Below, piece by piece: positions 1 to 8,048 of a DNA stretch of 64,000 nucleotides (positions within the stretch are counted from its first letter, which is position 1; every line of letters starts with the position of its first letter). Both the position numbers and the translations under genes were made by a program. The notes under the pieces are model-generated. The model was not told the origin of the DNA. It did no database searches and saw only the letters and a list, made by a program, of their open reading frames with translations. The stretch is from the NCBI GenBank assembly GCA_039024635.1, contig JBCCQA010000007.1, positions 62,001 through 126,000 on the forward strand, given 5' to 3'. Source of the DNA: Kuafuiihalomonas sp039024635 (GTDB taxonomy: Bacteria; Myxococcota; Kuafuiibacteriia; Kuafuiibacteriales; Kuafuiibacteriaceae).

Positions 1-346
1 AGACTACGTCCAGGCTCTCGGGCTCGAACGCCGTGAAACGCTCGTCGAAGGCGCCGACGTGAAAGCTCACGTTGTCGACGCCCTGGCGGGACGTCTTGTC
101 TTCCGCGATCCGAATCATCTGGCTCGAGAAGTCGAGCCCGTGGACATGGGCGCCGCTCGACGCCAGTCGGAGGGCCAGCGAGCCTGTGCCGCAGCCGATG
201 TCGAGGACGATGCTGTCGGGGTTCATGCAGGCCTTCGTGTGTTCGATCTTTTGCTCGAAGGCCTCGGGGTTCTCAACGGGCTTCTTGGCGTAGCCTTCGG
301 CCAAGGCGTTCCAGAAATCGGTGGTGCTCTTGTCGGTCGACATCAT
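1..346 (-). CDS. Class I SAM-dependent methyltransferase, partial
   Basis: The minus-strand frame opens with tandem ATGs (MMSTDKS) at 346 and runs off the left edge, so only about 115 N-terminal residues are visible. Around residue 53 it has the SAM-binding motif I, LDIGCGTGSLALRLA, followed by an acidic strand-2 end (HGLDFSSQM), as in the Methyltransf_11/25 group. The substrate cannot be told from this half. The family transfers a methyl group from S-adenosylmethionine to a small molecule or other acceptor in the cytoplasm. No strong Shine-Dalgarno is visible, so either ATG could be used. It diverges from the secreted-protein gene that follows. Confidence 0.85.
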   Translation of the reverse strand, partial: MMSTDKSTTDFWNALAEGYAKKPVENPEAFEQKIEHTKACMNPDSIVLDIGCGTGSLALRLASSGAHVHGLDFSSQMIRIAEDKTSRQGVDNVSFHVGAFDERFTAFEPESLDVV

Positions 347-564
347 GCCCACAGCCTAGCGAAGCGGTCGGTACCGTCGATGGGCCTTTGGGTCGAATCG
401 ATGGGAGAGCACGAGCATGCGAGAATCAGGAGATTCATGGAGGATGGCGCCCATGGACAGGCCGAGGCCATGGCCAAAAGTATGAGGCGCCCAGCCTCGA
501 GACGGACGAAGATCTGACTCCTCGGTCGATGGTGGGCTCGGGTCCCAGGGTGGAGCTTCCGGCC

Positions 565-1233
565 ATGCTTTCCCAGCACAACTCACGCAAGCACGGTGAA
601 CTCCGACGAAGCGCGGCCTGCGTCGTCGTCTTTGGCGCGCTGACCGCAAGCGGCGGCGCCGACGGCGCGGACCGCGCCCCGATGGACCTCCGAGAAGAAG
701 ATGGCCTCGATTCTCCCCGCACGGCGCACTGCCTCGAGCGGGCCCGGACGCTCCTGCGGGCCCGGCGGTCCGTCTTCGAGGTGATGTTCGCCGCTCTCGA
801 ACACCCGCCCGAGGCGGGCGGGACCTGTCGGGCCATGGATCCCTCGGCGCCCTTTGCGGCATTCGAAGGCTGGTGGGCGGGGCGCTGGGGAGACATGGAG
901 GTGGCTCACCTATGGCTGACCGTGGCGCCCGGCGTGCAGCTGGTCGCCCTGGCCGACGGGCAGACGCGGCGATGGGGCATCAACCTACGACACGATGGCG
1001 TCCTTTGCGGCCTGGTCGTTTCTCCCAATGGGCGGGAGCGCCTGCACCACGGGCGCTTCCAGGAGGCCGACGGGCATCGGCCCGCCCGGCTCGTATGGTC
1101 GACGCCAAATCGGGTCTATCAGGAGCGAGTCAGCTGCCGGAGGGGGCGCCGCGTCTACGAGATCTTGGAGGAGATTCGAGAAGAGGAGGGGCTTCGTCCC
1201 GGCATGACGGCGCAGTACCAAGCGGCGGGCTGA
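565..1233 (+). CDS. Secreted hypothetical protein
   Basis: A 222-residue protein of unrecognised family. The ATG at 565 is preferred over the upstream in-frame starts because it places a plausible signal peptide at the N-terminus: basic residues ending in RR, then a short hydrophobic run SAACVVVFGALTASGG. A purine-rich GTGGAG lies about 8 nt upstream. The mature part has several Cys residues and alternating hydrophobic segments rich in Trp (AFEGWWAGRWGDMEVAHLWL), suggesting a small beta-rich, lipocalin-like exported domain, but this is only an impression. It converges on the kinase gene. No function can be assigned. Confidence 0.6.
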   Translation: MLSQHNSRKHGELRRSAACVVVFGALTASGGADGADRAPMDLREEDGLDSPRTAHCLERARTLLRARRSVFEVMFAALEHPPEAGGTCRAMDPSAPFAAFEGWWAGRWGDMEVAHLWLTVAPGVQLVALADGQTRRWGINLRHDGVLCGLVVSPNGRERLHHGRFQEADGHRPARLVWSTPNRVYQERVSCRRGRRVYEILEEIREEEGLRPGMTAQYQAAG

Positions 1234-1455
1234 GGGCGGCGCGGTGCCGCCCAGCCTCTGCGGAGACCTCAGTGCGAAACGTGAACCCACTTGTAGAACC
1301 ACCCGCGGCGATTCTCGTCGGTGTCGCCCTTGATCATCAGCGCTTTGAACGGTGAAGGCGCATAGAAGAGGTCCCAGGTGGCTCTTCGGTCATTCGGATC
1401 GATCGGCCACGTTGGGCTTGGGGCCGGCCAGGATGCAGGACCTGGTCGAGTGCGG

Positions 1456-4221
1456 TCAGTTTGGCTTCCCCAACCAGGCTTCGATCTCTGCCCGGTACTC
1501 TGGCTTGACGCCCTTCGACTCGAGTCGGTCGGCCGCCGACCTCGCCAGCTGAACAGCTCGGTCCCGCTGACCGACTCGCCAAGCTGCTCGAGCCACCAAA
1601 AACTCGAGCATCGAGGTGTAGTAGGCAGGCTCGTCTCTCTTCTCGCTGATCTCGAGCCCCCTTTCGAGAACCTCGAGGGCCTCGCTGGGCCTGTCCATCG
1701 CCAAGAGGGCGTCGGCCATGCAGCGAACCTGGTCCATGATGCGGGCGTGCAAGGGATCGCTCCGGGCGAGGATGTCTCGTCCCCTCCTGCAGGCCTCCAG
1801 GCCTTCCGCATGCCGGCCCTGTCGATGGAGGGCGTTGCCCAAGCGTCCGTAGGCGGCCCCGGTTCGCGGATGTGTGGGGCCTGCCACATCTTCGAGGACG
1901 GCGACCGCGCGCTGATGCTGGGAAATGGCCTCGTCGCTCCGTCCGGCCATGTCCAAGAAGAGGGCCCAGGATGACATGAGCATGCCGAGGCGCTTGGTCC
2001 GTCCGTTTGCCTCGCTCTCGATGTTGAGTGCACGCTTTAGGTTCTGGGCGCCTTCCTCGAAGCGCTCGATGCGAAACTGGGCGTTGCCGAGCGATTGGTA
2101 GGCCTGACCGGTTGCGGTGTGCCCTGGTCCCAAGGCCTCCAAGGCGATGTCCAGGGCGCGACGGGCGGCGGCTTCGGCCTCGGTCCGATTGCCCGAAAAG
2201 TCATGAGCTCTGGAGAGTTGGGACTCCAGCCCGACGAGTAGCGGGTGCTTCGGACCCAATTGGGTCTCTCCCTCACGAACCGCACGTTCCGCGACGGCGA
2301 CGGCCTCTTTGCGATCGCCTCGACTCACCATGCACTCGATCAGGTTCTCGTAGGCCGCCAGTCGTTCGAAGAAGGGGGCCCGCGCCTCCACGAGGAGGAC
2401 AAGCGCTTCTTCTCCCGCCTCTCGGCACCGCACGAGATCGCCACGATCATGCAGGATCTGGGCTTCGATGGCGGCGAGGTTGCCCGCCTGACGGCGGCCT
2501 CGCCCCATCCGTTCGTGCAGCGCCTGGGCTCGGGCGAGGACACGGTCGATCCGGTCTCGGTCCGCGGTTTCACCTTCATCCAGGGCGAGCTGCCCCACAT
2601 GGGCGGTGAATCGGAGCTCGTCGTGGGCTGCGCGCTCGGCGAGGGCCGCGGTAACTTCCCAAGTCCGACTAGCCTCCTCCTTCTTGGCGTTCTGGGCCAG
2701 GAAGCGAGCCTTCCAGGCTTGCGCCTCTCCTTGCCAGTAGGATGGCGCCGCCGTTGCGGAGTTCACCAGGCGCGTGGACCGCTCGAGTCCGTCTTCGAAC
2801 AGACCGGCCGCCATCATGGCCTCGAGTTCCGACAGACTCTCGAGCATGCCGGCGGGCGGCGACGGGGCCTGGGCGGAATCGGGACGAAGTTCCGTGCAGA
2901 CCGACGGGTCCGGAAGTCGGAGAATCGCCTCCCGTACCCCGTTGGCATTTCCTGCTCGCCCAGCCTCGACGAGGGCCAAGAACATCCCCATCGCGCTCAG
3001 CCGCCGGTCCAGACAGTCGACCCGGGCGTCCATGAGCTGTTCGCTCTGATCTCCGCGCAGTCTGGTGGCCTGACAGACTTGGACCCGGGCCTTCAGCCAG
3101 CCCTCGGCAAAGCCGTCCAGGGATCGAAAAGCGGGTCTCCATTCGGACGGGGCCGAGTCCAGCGCGAACCCGCCGAGGCGGGTCCCGTCCCACACTCTGG
3201 CCAAAGGGGCGTCGAGGTTCGAACAGGCCGTGGCTCGACCATAGCCGATGACCCCCAGTGAACAGACGAAGACCAGAGCGGCGAGCACGACTACGGAGCG
3301 CCATGAAGAAGAGGTGCTGAGCTGTTGTCGGAGTGCGTCCAAGATCGGCGACAGGCTCTCGTGTCGATCCCTAGGATCAGGGGCGAGCCCCTTGAAGAGG
3401 ACCTCACGAACTCGCCGAGGCACCGCTCGCTCTTGGATCCACTCGCGGGCCCGCCGGGCCCGGTCCTCTGCGGACTCCGTACCAAGGAGACGCCGTCGAT
3501 CGGGGCTCACCAGAGCCTCGGTCAGAGAAAGGCAGAAGGCGAATTGATCCGCTCTCCCGTCGACCGACTCGCCTCGCGCTTGCTCGGGGGCCATGTAAGC
3601 AGGCGTACCCATGATGGTCCCGGTCCGCGTCAAAGATAGGTCGGCCGCGTGGGTGGAGGCTTGGGCACCGTCGTCTTCCTCCTCTTGGAGCGCGCCCAGT
3701 CCGCGGGCGAGGCCAAAGTCGGCCACTCGGGCTCGGCCGTCGGTGCCGATGAGGACGTTGCTCGGCTTGAAGTCCCGATGGATGAGGCCTTTTTCGTGGG
3801 CGGCTAGAAGACCCGAACCGGCGTCGAGGAAGGCGCGAAGGATCGCGTCCACGGAGGGGCCTTCGTTGAGCCAGTCTTTCATCGAGTTGCCTTCGATGAG
3901 CTCCATCGAGATGAAGATTCGGCCGTCGTGTTCGCCAACGTCGAAGATCGAGACGACGTTCGGGTGTTGGAGCAATGCGTGGGCGCGGGCTTCTCTTCGA
4001 AAGCGGTTGGAGAGAAGTCCGGAAGCGTCGTCCCCGGCCCGCAAGAGCTTGAGCGCGACGAAGCGCTGCAGCTCTCGGTCGTAGGCTCTCAGGACGCGGC
4101 CCGCACCGCCTTCGCCCAGAACCTCGTGCAGCGCGTATCGACGTCCGAGGTCCCCGGTGGGGACGGCGGAGGACTCGAGCTCATCTCCCCGGCTGGTGAT
4201 GGTTCGCTCCGGACCATCCAC
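1456..4221 (-). CDS. Serine/threonine protein kinase with TPR tail
   Basis: A 921-residue membrane-anchored Hanks-type kinase. The kinase domain spans about residues 29-300: glycine loop GEGGAGRV at 36-43, catalytic Lys58 (VALKLL), HRD at 148-150 followed by FKPSN, DFG at 168-170 and APE at 211-213, all intact. A single transmembrane segment (VVVLAALVFVCSLGVIGYG) lies near residues 310-335. The remaining roughly 550 residues form TPR-like helical repeats, probably exported and sensing or protein-binding. This architecture is common in myxobacteria. It is transcribed divergently from the FHA-sigma54 activator 48 bp away, which suggests (inference) that the kinase phosphorylates something read by the FHA domain. 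Confidence 0.93.
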   Translation of the reverse strand: MDGPERTITSRGDELESSAVPTGDLGRRYALHEVLGEGGAGRVLRAYDRELQRFVALKLLRAGDDASGLLSNRFRREARAHALLQHPNVVSIFDVGEHDGRIFISMELIEGNSMKDWLNEGPSVDAILRAFLDAGSGLLAAHEKGLIHRDFKPSNVLIGTDGRARVADFGLARGLGALQEEEDDGAQASTHAADLSLTRTGTIMGTPAYMAPEQARGESVDGRADQFAFCLSLTEALVSPDRRRLLGTESAEDRARRAREWIQERAVPRRVREVLFKGLAPDPRDRHESLSPILDALRQQLSTSSSWRSVVVLAALVFVCSLGVIGYGRATACSNLDAPLARVWDGTRLGGFALDSAPSEWRPAFRSLDGFAEGWLKARVQVCQATRLRGDQSEQLMDARVDCLDRRLSAMGMFLALVEAGRAGNANGVREAILRLPDPSVCTELRPDSAQAPSPPAGMLESLSELEAMMAAGLFEDGLERSTRLVNSATAAPSYWQGEAQAWKARFLAQNAKKEEASRTWEVTAALAERAAHDELRFTAHVGQLALDEGETADRDRIDRVLARAQALHERMGRGRRQAGNLAAIEAQILHDRGDLVRCREAGEEALVLLVEARAPFFERLAAYENLIECMVSRGDRKEAVAVAERAVREGETQLGPKHPLLVGLESQLSRAHDFSGNRTEAEAAARRALDIALEALGPGHTATGQAYQSLGNAQFRIERFEEGAQNLKRALNIESEANGRTKRLGMLMSSWALFLDMAGRSDEAISQHQRAVAVLEDVAGPTHPRTGAAYGRLGNALHRQGRHAEGLEACRRGRDILARSDPLHARIMDQVRCMADALLAMDRPSEALEVLERGLEISEKRDEPAYYTSMLEFLVARAAWRVGQRDRAVQLARSAADRLESKGVKPEYRAEIEAWLGKPN

Positions 4222-4269
4222 GTTCTCAACCTAGCCTGCAGCGGGACGAGAAAGAAAGCCGCTTGCCCA

Positions 4270-5667
4270 ATGATGCTCGGCGTCGTGTCATCCTCGACCG
4301 AGGGACCCTTGGCCAACTCGTCGGATACGCTGTCCGCCCTGGATGAGCACGCGTCCGGAGGATCTTCGTCCCCCGTCGCCAGCTTGGTCTTCGTGGTCTG
4401 CGGCGACGATTGGACTCGTCCGTCTCAGCGGATTCCCCTCCCGCCCCGTAAAGAGCTCGTCGTGGGCCGTGGTGACGGCAGCGGCTTCTCGCTCGGTGAA
4501 GACCTCCGAGTCCCCGATCGGACCCTGTCTCGACGCCACGGCCGGCTGTCGCCCTCTGGACGAGGCACAGTGATCGAAGACTTGGGCTCGAAGAACGGAA
4601 CGCGGGTGAACGGGGTGCCCATCGAAGGATCGATCCATCTGGCCGACGGGGATGTCGTCGAGTTTGGCCATTCCTTCTTCGTCTATCGTCGCGCGTTGCT
4701 CACGGAGGCCCAGGGACTGGAACCCTACAGTCTCTCGAGTTCGATATTGAGCACCCTGAGCCTTCCTTTCGAGAACGTGCTGCGTGACCTCGAGAAGCTG
4801 GCCCCTAGCAAGATGTCGCTCCTGATCAGTGGGGAGAGCGGGGTAGGCAAGGAGCTCGTCGCTCGTGGCAGCCACGAACTGTCGGGACGCCGGGGCCGAT
4901 TCGTCGCCGTCAACTGCGGTGCGCTTCCGGAAGCACTCGTCGAGGCTGAGCTCTTCGGCGCCCGGAAGGGTGCTTTCACGGGGGCAGAAGTGGAGCGTTC
5001 GGGCCTGGTGCGAGCGGCCGACCAAGGCACCCTGTTCCTGGACGAGATCGGAGAGCTTCCGCTGCCCGCACAGGCCAAGTTTCTTCGGGTCCTACAGGAG
5101 CGAAAGGTGATGCCTGTCGGAGGCACCGAAGCCCGGCCCGTGGACTTTCGTCTGGTCAGCGCGACCCATCAAGACCTGCGGGCGCGAGTGGCCCAGGGTG
5201 CTTTTCGGGGGGACCTCTATGCACGCATCGTGGGTCATCGCGTCGTGGTGCCGCCCTTGCGGAGCCGTCGAGAGGATCTGGGCCTTCTACTTCGCCACTT
5301 CCTCTCGCTCGCCGACGAGCCACCCTCATCGCTCAGTCGGGCCTTGGTCAGAAAGCTCATTCTCCACCCGTGGCCCTACAACGTTCGGGAGCTTGAGAAT
5401 GCCCTCTCGGTCGGGTCGAGCCTGGTGGCCGGCGATGCCATGAGTGCGCGAGACGTGCAGCTGGAGGCCGCGCTCGAAGCGCGGGCCCGATCGAGCGAGA
5501 GTCCGTCCGACGATGAGATTCGCACGCGTCTGGTCGAGCTTCTGGTGCGTCACGACGGCAACATCAGCCAGGTAGCTCGAAGCATGGGCAAAGCCAGAAT
5601 GCAGATCCACCGCTGGATGAAGCGATTCGGGATCGACCCGAGTTCACCTCGCGGGCCCGCCCTGTAA
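4270..5667 (+). CDS. FHA-domain sigma54-dependent activator
   Basis: A 465-residue regulator. An FHA domain at about residues 55-140 (VGRGDG, SRRHGRL, GSKNGTRVNG) binds phosphothreonine peptides. A sigma54 AAA+ domain follows with Walker A GESGVGKE near 188-195, an intact GAFTGA loop near 234-239 and Walker B GTLFLDEIGE near 253-262. A Fis-type helix-turn-helix (GNISQVARSMGKARMQIHRW) is at the C-terminus. There is no receiver domain, so control probably comes through phosphorylation detected by FHA. The start is placed at the tandem ATG at 4270, because the open frame farther upstream lies antisense to the kinase. A perfect 8-bp inverted repeat overlaps its stop codon. Confidence 0.93.
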   Translation: MMLGVVSSSTEGPLANSSDTLSALDEHASGGSSSPVASLVFVVCGDDWTRPSQRIPLPPRKELVVGRGDGSGFSLGEDLRVPDRTLSRRHGRLSPSGRGTVIEDLGSKNGTRVNGVPIEGSIHLADGDVVEFGHSFFVYRRALLTEAQGLEPYSLSSSILSTLSLPFENVLRDLEKLAPSKMSLLISGESGVGKELVARGSHELSGRRGRFVAVNCGALPEALVEAELFGARKGAFTGAEVERSGLVRAADQGTLFLDEIGELPLPAQAKFLRVLQERKVMPVGGTEARPVDFRLVSATHQDLRARVAQGAFRGDLYARIVGHRVVVPPLRSRREDLGLLLRHFLSLADEPPSSLSRALVRKLILHPWPYNVRELENALSVGSSLVAGDAMSARDVQLEAALEARARSSESPSDDEIRTRLVELLVRHDGNISQVARSMGKARMQIHRWMKRFGIDPSSPRGPAL

Positions 5668-5685
5668 CAGGGTTACAGGTTACAG
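5661..5685. promoter_or_regulatory. GTTACAG repeat cluster (inverted plus direct)
   Basis: CCTGTAAC-AGG-GTTACAGG is a perfect 8-bp inverted repeat with a 3-nt spacer that overlaps the stop codon of the FHA-sigma54 gene. It is followed directly by another GTTACAG. There are therefore three copies of the heptamer, one inverted and two direct, in 25 bp. It could be a hairpin ending the upstream transcript, although no T-run follows, or an operator for the gene starting at 5800. Confidence 0.4.
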
Positions 5686-5771
5686 CCGCCGGCAACCCTC
5701 GAGAGCTCGGTCCGGAGTCCCAAGTGACCGGAGGTACAAACTTTTTTCCGCCTGCTGACGCGGGTGAGGAT

Positions 5772-5787
5772 TGGCCCGAGACTTGGA
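5772..5787 (+). promoter_or_regulatory. Possible sigma54 (-24/-12) promoter
   Basis: The 16-mer TGGCCCGAGACTTGGA matches the TGGCACG-N4-TTGCA consensus at all but two fixed positions, with correct spacing. One mismatch falls in the important GC of the -12 element. It lies just upstream of the ATG at 5800, which would leave almost no leader. The match is attractive because the gene immediately upstream encodes a sigma54 activator, but it is unproven. Confidence 0.25.
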
Positions 5788-5799
5788 AGTCACCAGGTC

Positions 5800-6921
5800 A
5801 TGAGCATCGAAGTCGTTGTCGCGAACACTGAAGACCTTCGACGGAAGGCCTTCCGCCTCCGGTACCAGGTCTTCGTCGACGAGCTGGGCTACGAAGTCCC
5901 GCTTGCGAATCCCGAGGAGGGCCTCGTCGACCCGGAGGACGAGACAGCCCACGTACTGCTCGCGATGGAGGATGGTCGCGCCATCGGCTCCATGACCCTC
6001 GACTGGTGGGCCGAAACGGAGCTCCGTCCTCAGACCATCGAAGGATTTCAGCTTCGGGCCTTTCCTTCCCAGCTGGAGAAGGAGTCGGTGGTTGTGGTTC
6101 GAAAGCTGCTCGTCGCGGGAAGTCACCGAGGTCGCCGGGTCGTCGAGAAGCTCATGAGCGCGGCCGTCGAGACCCTCCTGTGTCCCGGCATCCACTATGC
6201 CTTCATCGACTGCTCGCCCTACTTGGTGCGCTACTACGAACGATTGGGCTTTCGTCAGTACGCTGGACACTTCGACCACGACGGTATTTTGTCGGTCCCG
6301 ATGTGCTGCGTCTTGACGGACCAGAAGCACCTCGAAGCCTGTCGTTCTCCCCTCGCGAAGTGGGTCCGTCAGGCGGGCCTGGCCGACCAGTCCGACGCCA
6401 AGTGCTTCTGCACCACAGAGTGGCCCGGCTCGGCCCGGACCGAGCCGGTGGCGACCACCGACCTACCGGAGTGGCCGGCAGAGCAGCCGGAGTTCGACGT
6501 TCGACAGGCGCGGCTCTTCGAGGGGCTTGAAACCGAGGAAGTCGACCACCTGCTGGCGGAGACGGAGGCCGTATCCTTCGAACGTAGAGGAGCGGTGCTT
6601 CAGCCCGGGGATGATCACTTCGGTCTCGTGGTCCCGACCAAGGGCTTCGCGGAGGTGGTCATGCTCCGCTCAGGCGAGCCGACGGCGGTGGGGACCGTCG
6701 GACCGGGCGACCTCTTGGGGGAAATGGAGCTCCTACTCGGCACCAACGGCGGCGCCAGCGTCGTGGCGCTCGGCGAGATGGCTGGCATCCGAATCCCTCC
6801 TCACCGACTGGACGCCCAGCCGCCGACCATCAAGGCCAAGCTCTTCAAGAACCTGGGCGCCATCCTCGCCGACCGTCTTCGCGTCTCGTACCGCTTCACC
6901 TCTCTGCCCGTCCCACTGTGA
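5800..6921 (+). CDS. GNAT/autoinducer-synthase-like acyltransferase fused to cNMP-binding-like domain
   Basis: A 373-residue protein. Residues about 1-175 form a GNAT fold of the AHL-synthase/FeeM-like kind: RKAFRLRYQVFVDELGY at the N-terminus, an acidic DPEDETAH segment, GSMTL strand, VVRKLLVAGSHRGRRVVEKL as the acyl-CoA-binding region and YYERLGFR near the end. Residues about 240-360 resemble a cyclic-nucleotide-binding/Crp fold (LFEGLETEEVDHLL, GDLLGEMELLLG), but the phosphate-binding Arg normally following the GEL motif is absent, so cNMP binding is doubtful. The ATG at 5800 is chosen over GTG 5764 because the domain begins there and GGAAG lies upstream. The acceptor and acyl donor are unknown. 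Confidence 0.75.
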   Translation: MSIEVVVANTEDLRRKAFRLRYQVFVDELGYEVPLANPEEGLVDPEDETAHVLLAMEDGRAIGSMTLDWWAETELRPQTIEGFQLRAFPSQLEKESVVVVRKLLVAGSHRGRRVVEKLMSAAVETLLCPGIHYAFIDCSPYLVRYYERLGFRQYAGHFDHDGILSVPMCCVLTDQKHLEACRSPLAKWVRQAGLADQSDAKCFCTTEWPGSARTEPVATTDLPEWPAEQPEFDVRQARLFEGLETEEVDHLLAETEAVSFERRGAVLQPGDDHFGLVVPTKGFAEVVMLRSGEPTAVGTVGPGDLLGEMELLLGTNGGASVVALGEMAGIRIPPHRLDAQPPTIKAKLFKNLGAILADRLRVSYRFTSLPVPL

Positions 6922-7001
6922 GCCCGCCGACGATGTTCGGCATCGACGAAGCGCCCCAGCCTCCAGCTGAGGAAGCTCGGTGTTTGCGAAAGAGGTCCCC
7001 C

Positions 7002-7412
7002 GTGGCTAGTTCCTTTGGGTGGCTGACCGTGTTCCAGACTGTCCGTTGCAACGTTGATTCGTCCACGGTGACGCTTTGGAACGAGCACTGTCTGTTCAGT
7101 CAGGATCCGGCACATCAGCAGGTCCTAAAGCACTCGGGAATCATCATCCCAAAGGCCCATCGGGAAACGGTCTTCGACCTGAGCCCGGAGGAGGTTGCGA
7201 ATACCTTCGAGCTGCTCGCCGAGGCTCGGGCCTACCTGGACAGGGCCTGTCAGCCCGACGGCTTCACCATTGGCTGGAGCTGCTTCCCGGTCGGCGGGCA
7301 GACCATCATGCACGCCCACCTCCACGTGATCCCCAGGTTCGCCGATGAGCCCTATGCAGGCCGCGGCCTCCGCTGGTGGCTGAAGCAGTCCAGCAACCTC
7401 CGACCAAGCTAG
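7002..7412 (+). CDS. HIT family (histidine triad) protein
   Basis: A 136-residue protein with the histidine-triad signature HAHLHVIPR, plus the family segments SGIIIPKAHRETVFDLSPEE and GRGLRWW near the C-terminus. HIT proteins are small nucleotide hydrolases or transferases whose central triad His is nucleotidylated. The N-terminal CxxC zinc site of many relatives is absent. The GTG at 7002 is preferred because AAAGAGG sits 5-6 nt upstream and the resulting length is normal. An earlier GTG at 6918, overlapping the previous stop, is open but adds an unconserved leader. It probably shares a transcript with the acyltransferase gene upstream. Confidence 0.82.
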   Translation: MASSFGWLTVFQTVRCNVDSSTVTLWNEHCLFSQDPAHQQVLKHSGIIIPKAHRETVFDLSPEEVANTFELLAEARAYLDRACQPDGFTIGWSCFPVGGQTIMHAHLHVIPRFADEPYAGRGLRWWLKQSSNLRPS

Positions 7413-7526
7413 TCTGCAAGCGGTTGAGGCTGGACGATGCTTCTCAATTCGACTTCTATGACTAGGCCGATGTGGTCGCGTGGGCGTCCGACGCCGTCCG
7501 CGGGCCCAATCAGGAAGGACTGAATC

Positions 7527-7964
7527 GTGGTCACCCATGTCGACATCCAGAACGCCGTCTGCCGATTCTTTCGGGCGGTCGACGAGCGGGCCTGGTCCGA
7601 AGCCCGGGCCCTCATGACCGACCCTTTTCATCTGGACTATGCGAGCTTCGGCGCCGGGGATCCCGCCGATCTGAATCCGGACGACGTCCTGGCTGGATGG
7701 CGGACGATGCTGCCTGGCTTCGACCACACCCACCACCAGCTCGGAAACTTCGAGCTCGAAATGGACGGGGGGCGGGCGACGGTCGGCTGCTACGGAACCG
7801 CAACCCACGTGCTCGAGGGGCGCAGCTGGACGGTGGTGGGTCGCTACGTCCTGAGCCTGGTCGAGCAGGAAGGACGCTGGAAGCTCTCGGGAAACCGCTT
7901 CTTGTTCCGATTCCAGGACGGAGACCTCGGGCTTCCAGAAGCGGCGCGCCTTCGAAGCCGCTGA
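7527..7964 (+). CDS. SnoaL-like (NTF2-fold) domain protein
   Basis: A 145-residue single-domain protein with the alpha+beta cone layout of SnoaL_4/NTF2-like proteins: helical start (VDIQNAVCRFFRAVDERAWSE), MTDPFHLDY, central strands (HHQLGNFELEMDGGRATVGC) and a closing RYVLSLVEQEGRWKLSGNRF. Members bind small hydrophobic ligands or act as isomerases/cyclases. The ligand here is unknown. It starts with GTG and shares the strand of the HIT gene, with a gap of about 110 bp. Confidence 0.75.
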   Translation: MVTHVDIQNAVCRFFRAVDERAWSEARALMTDPFHLDYASFGAGDPADLNPDDVLAGWRTMLPGFDHTHHQLGNFELEMDGGRATVGCYGTATHVLEGRSWTVVGRYVLSLVEQEGRWKLSGNRFLFRFQDGDLGLPEAARLRSR

Positions 7965-8048
7965 GAGGTTCGTCCGCCGGCTGTGGGGTGCAACACTTCT
8001 CAACACAAAGCGCCGCACCGGGTCCGAATTCCTCGGGTTATCGAAGTC

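Noticed and set aside
1269..1455. Coding-like minus-strand tail (ends WFYKWVHVSH) after the kinase stop
   Set aside because: It is in a different frame from the kinase and has no start or domain of its own; perhaps a remnant, but too short to support.
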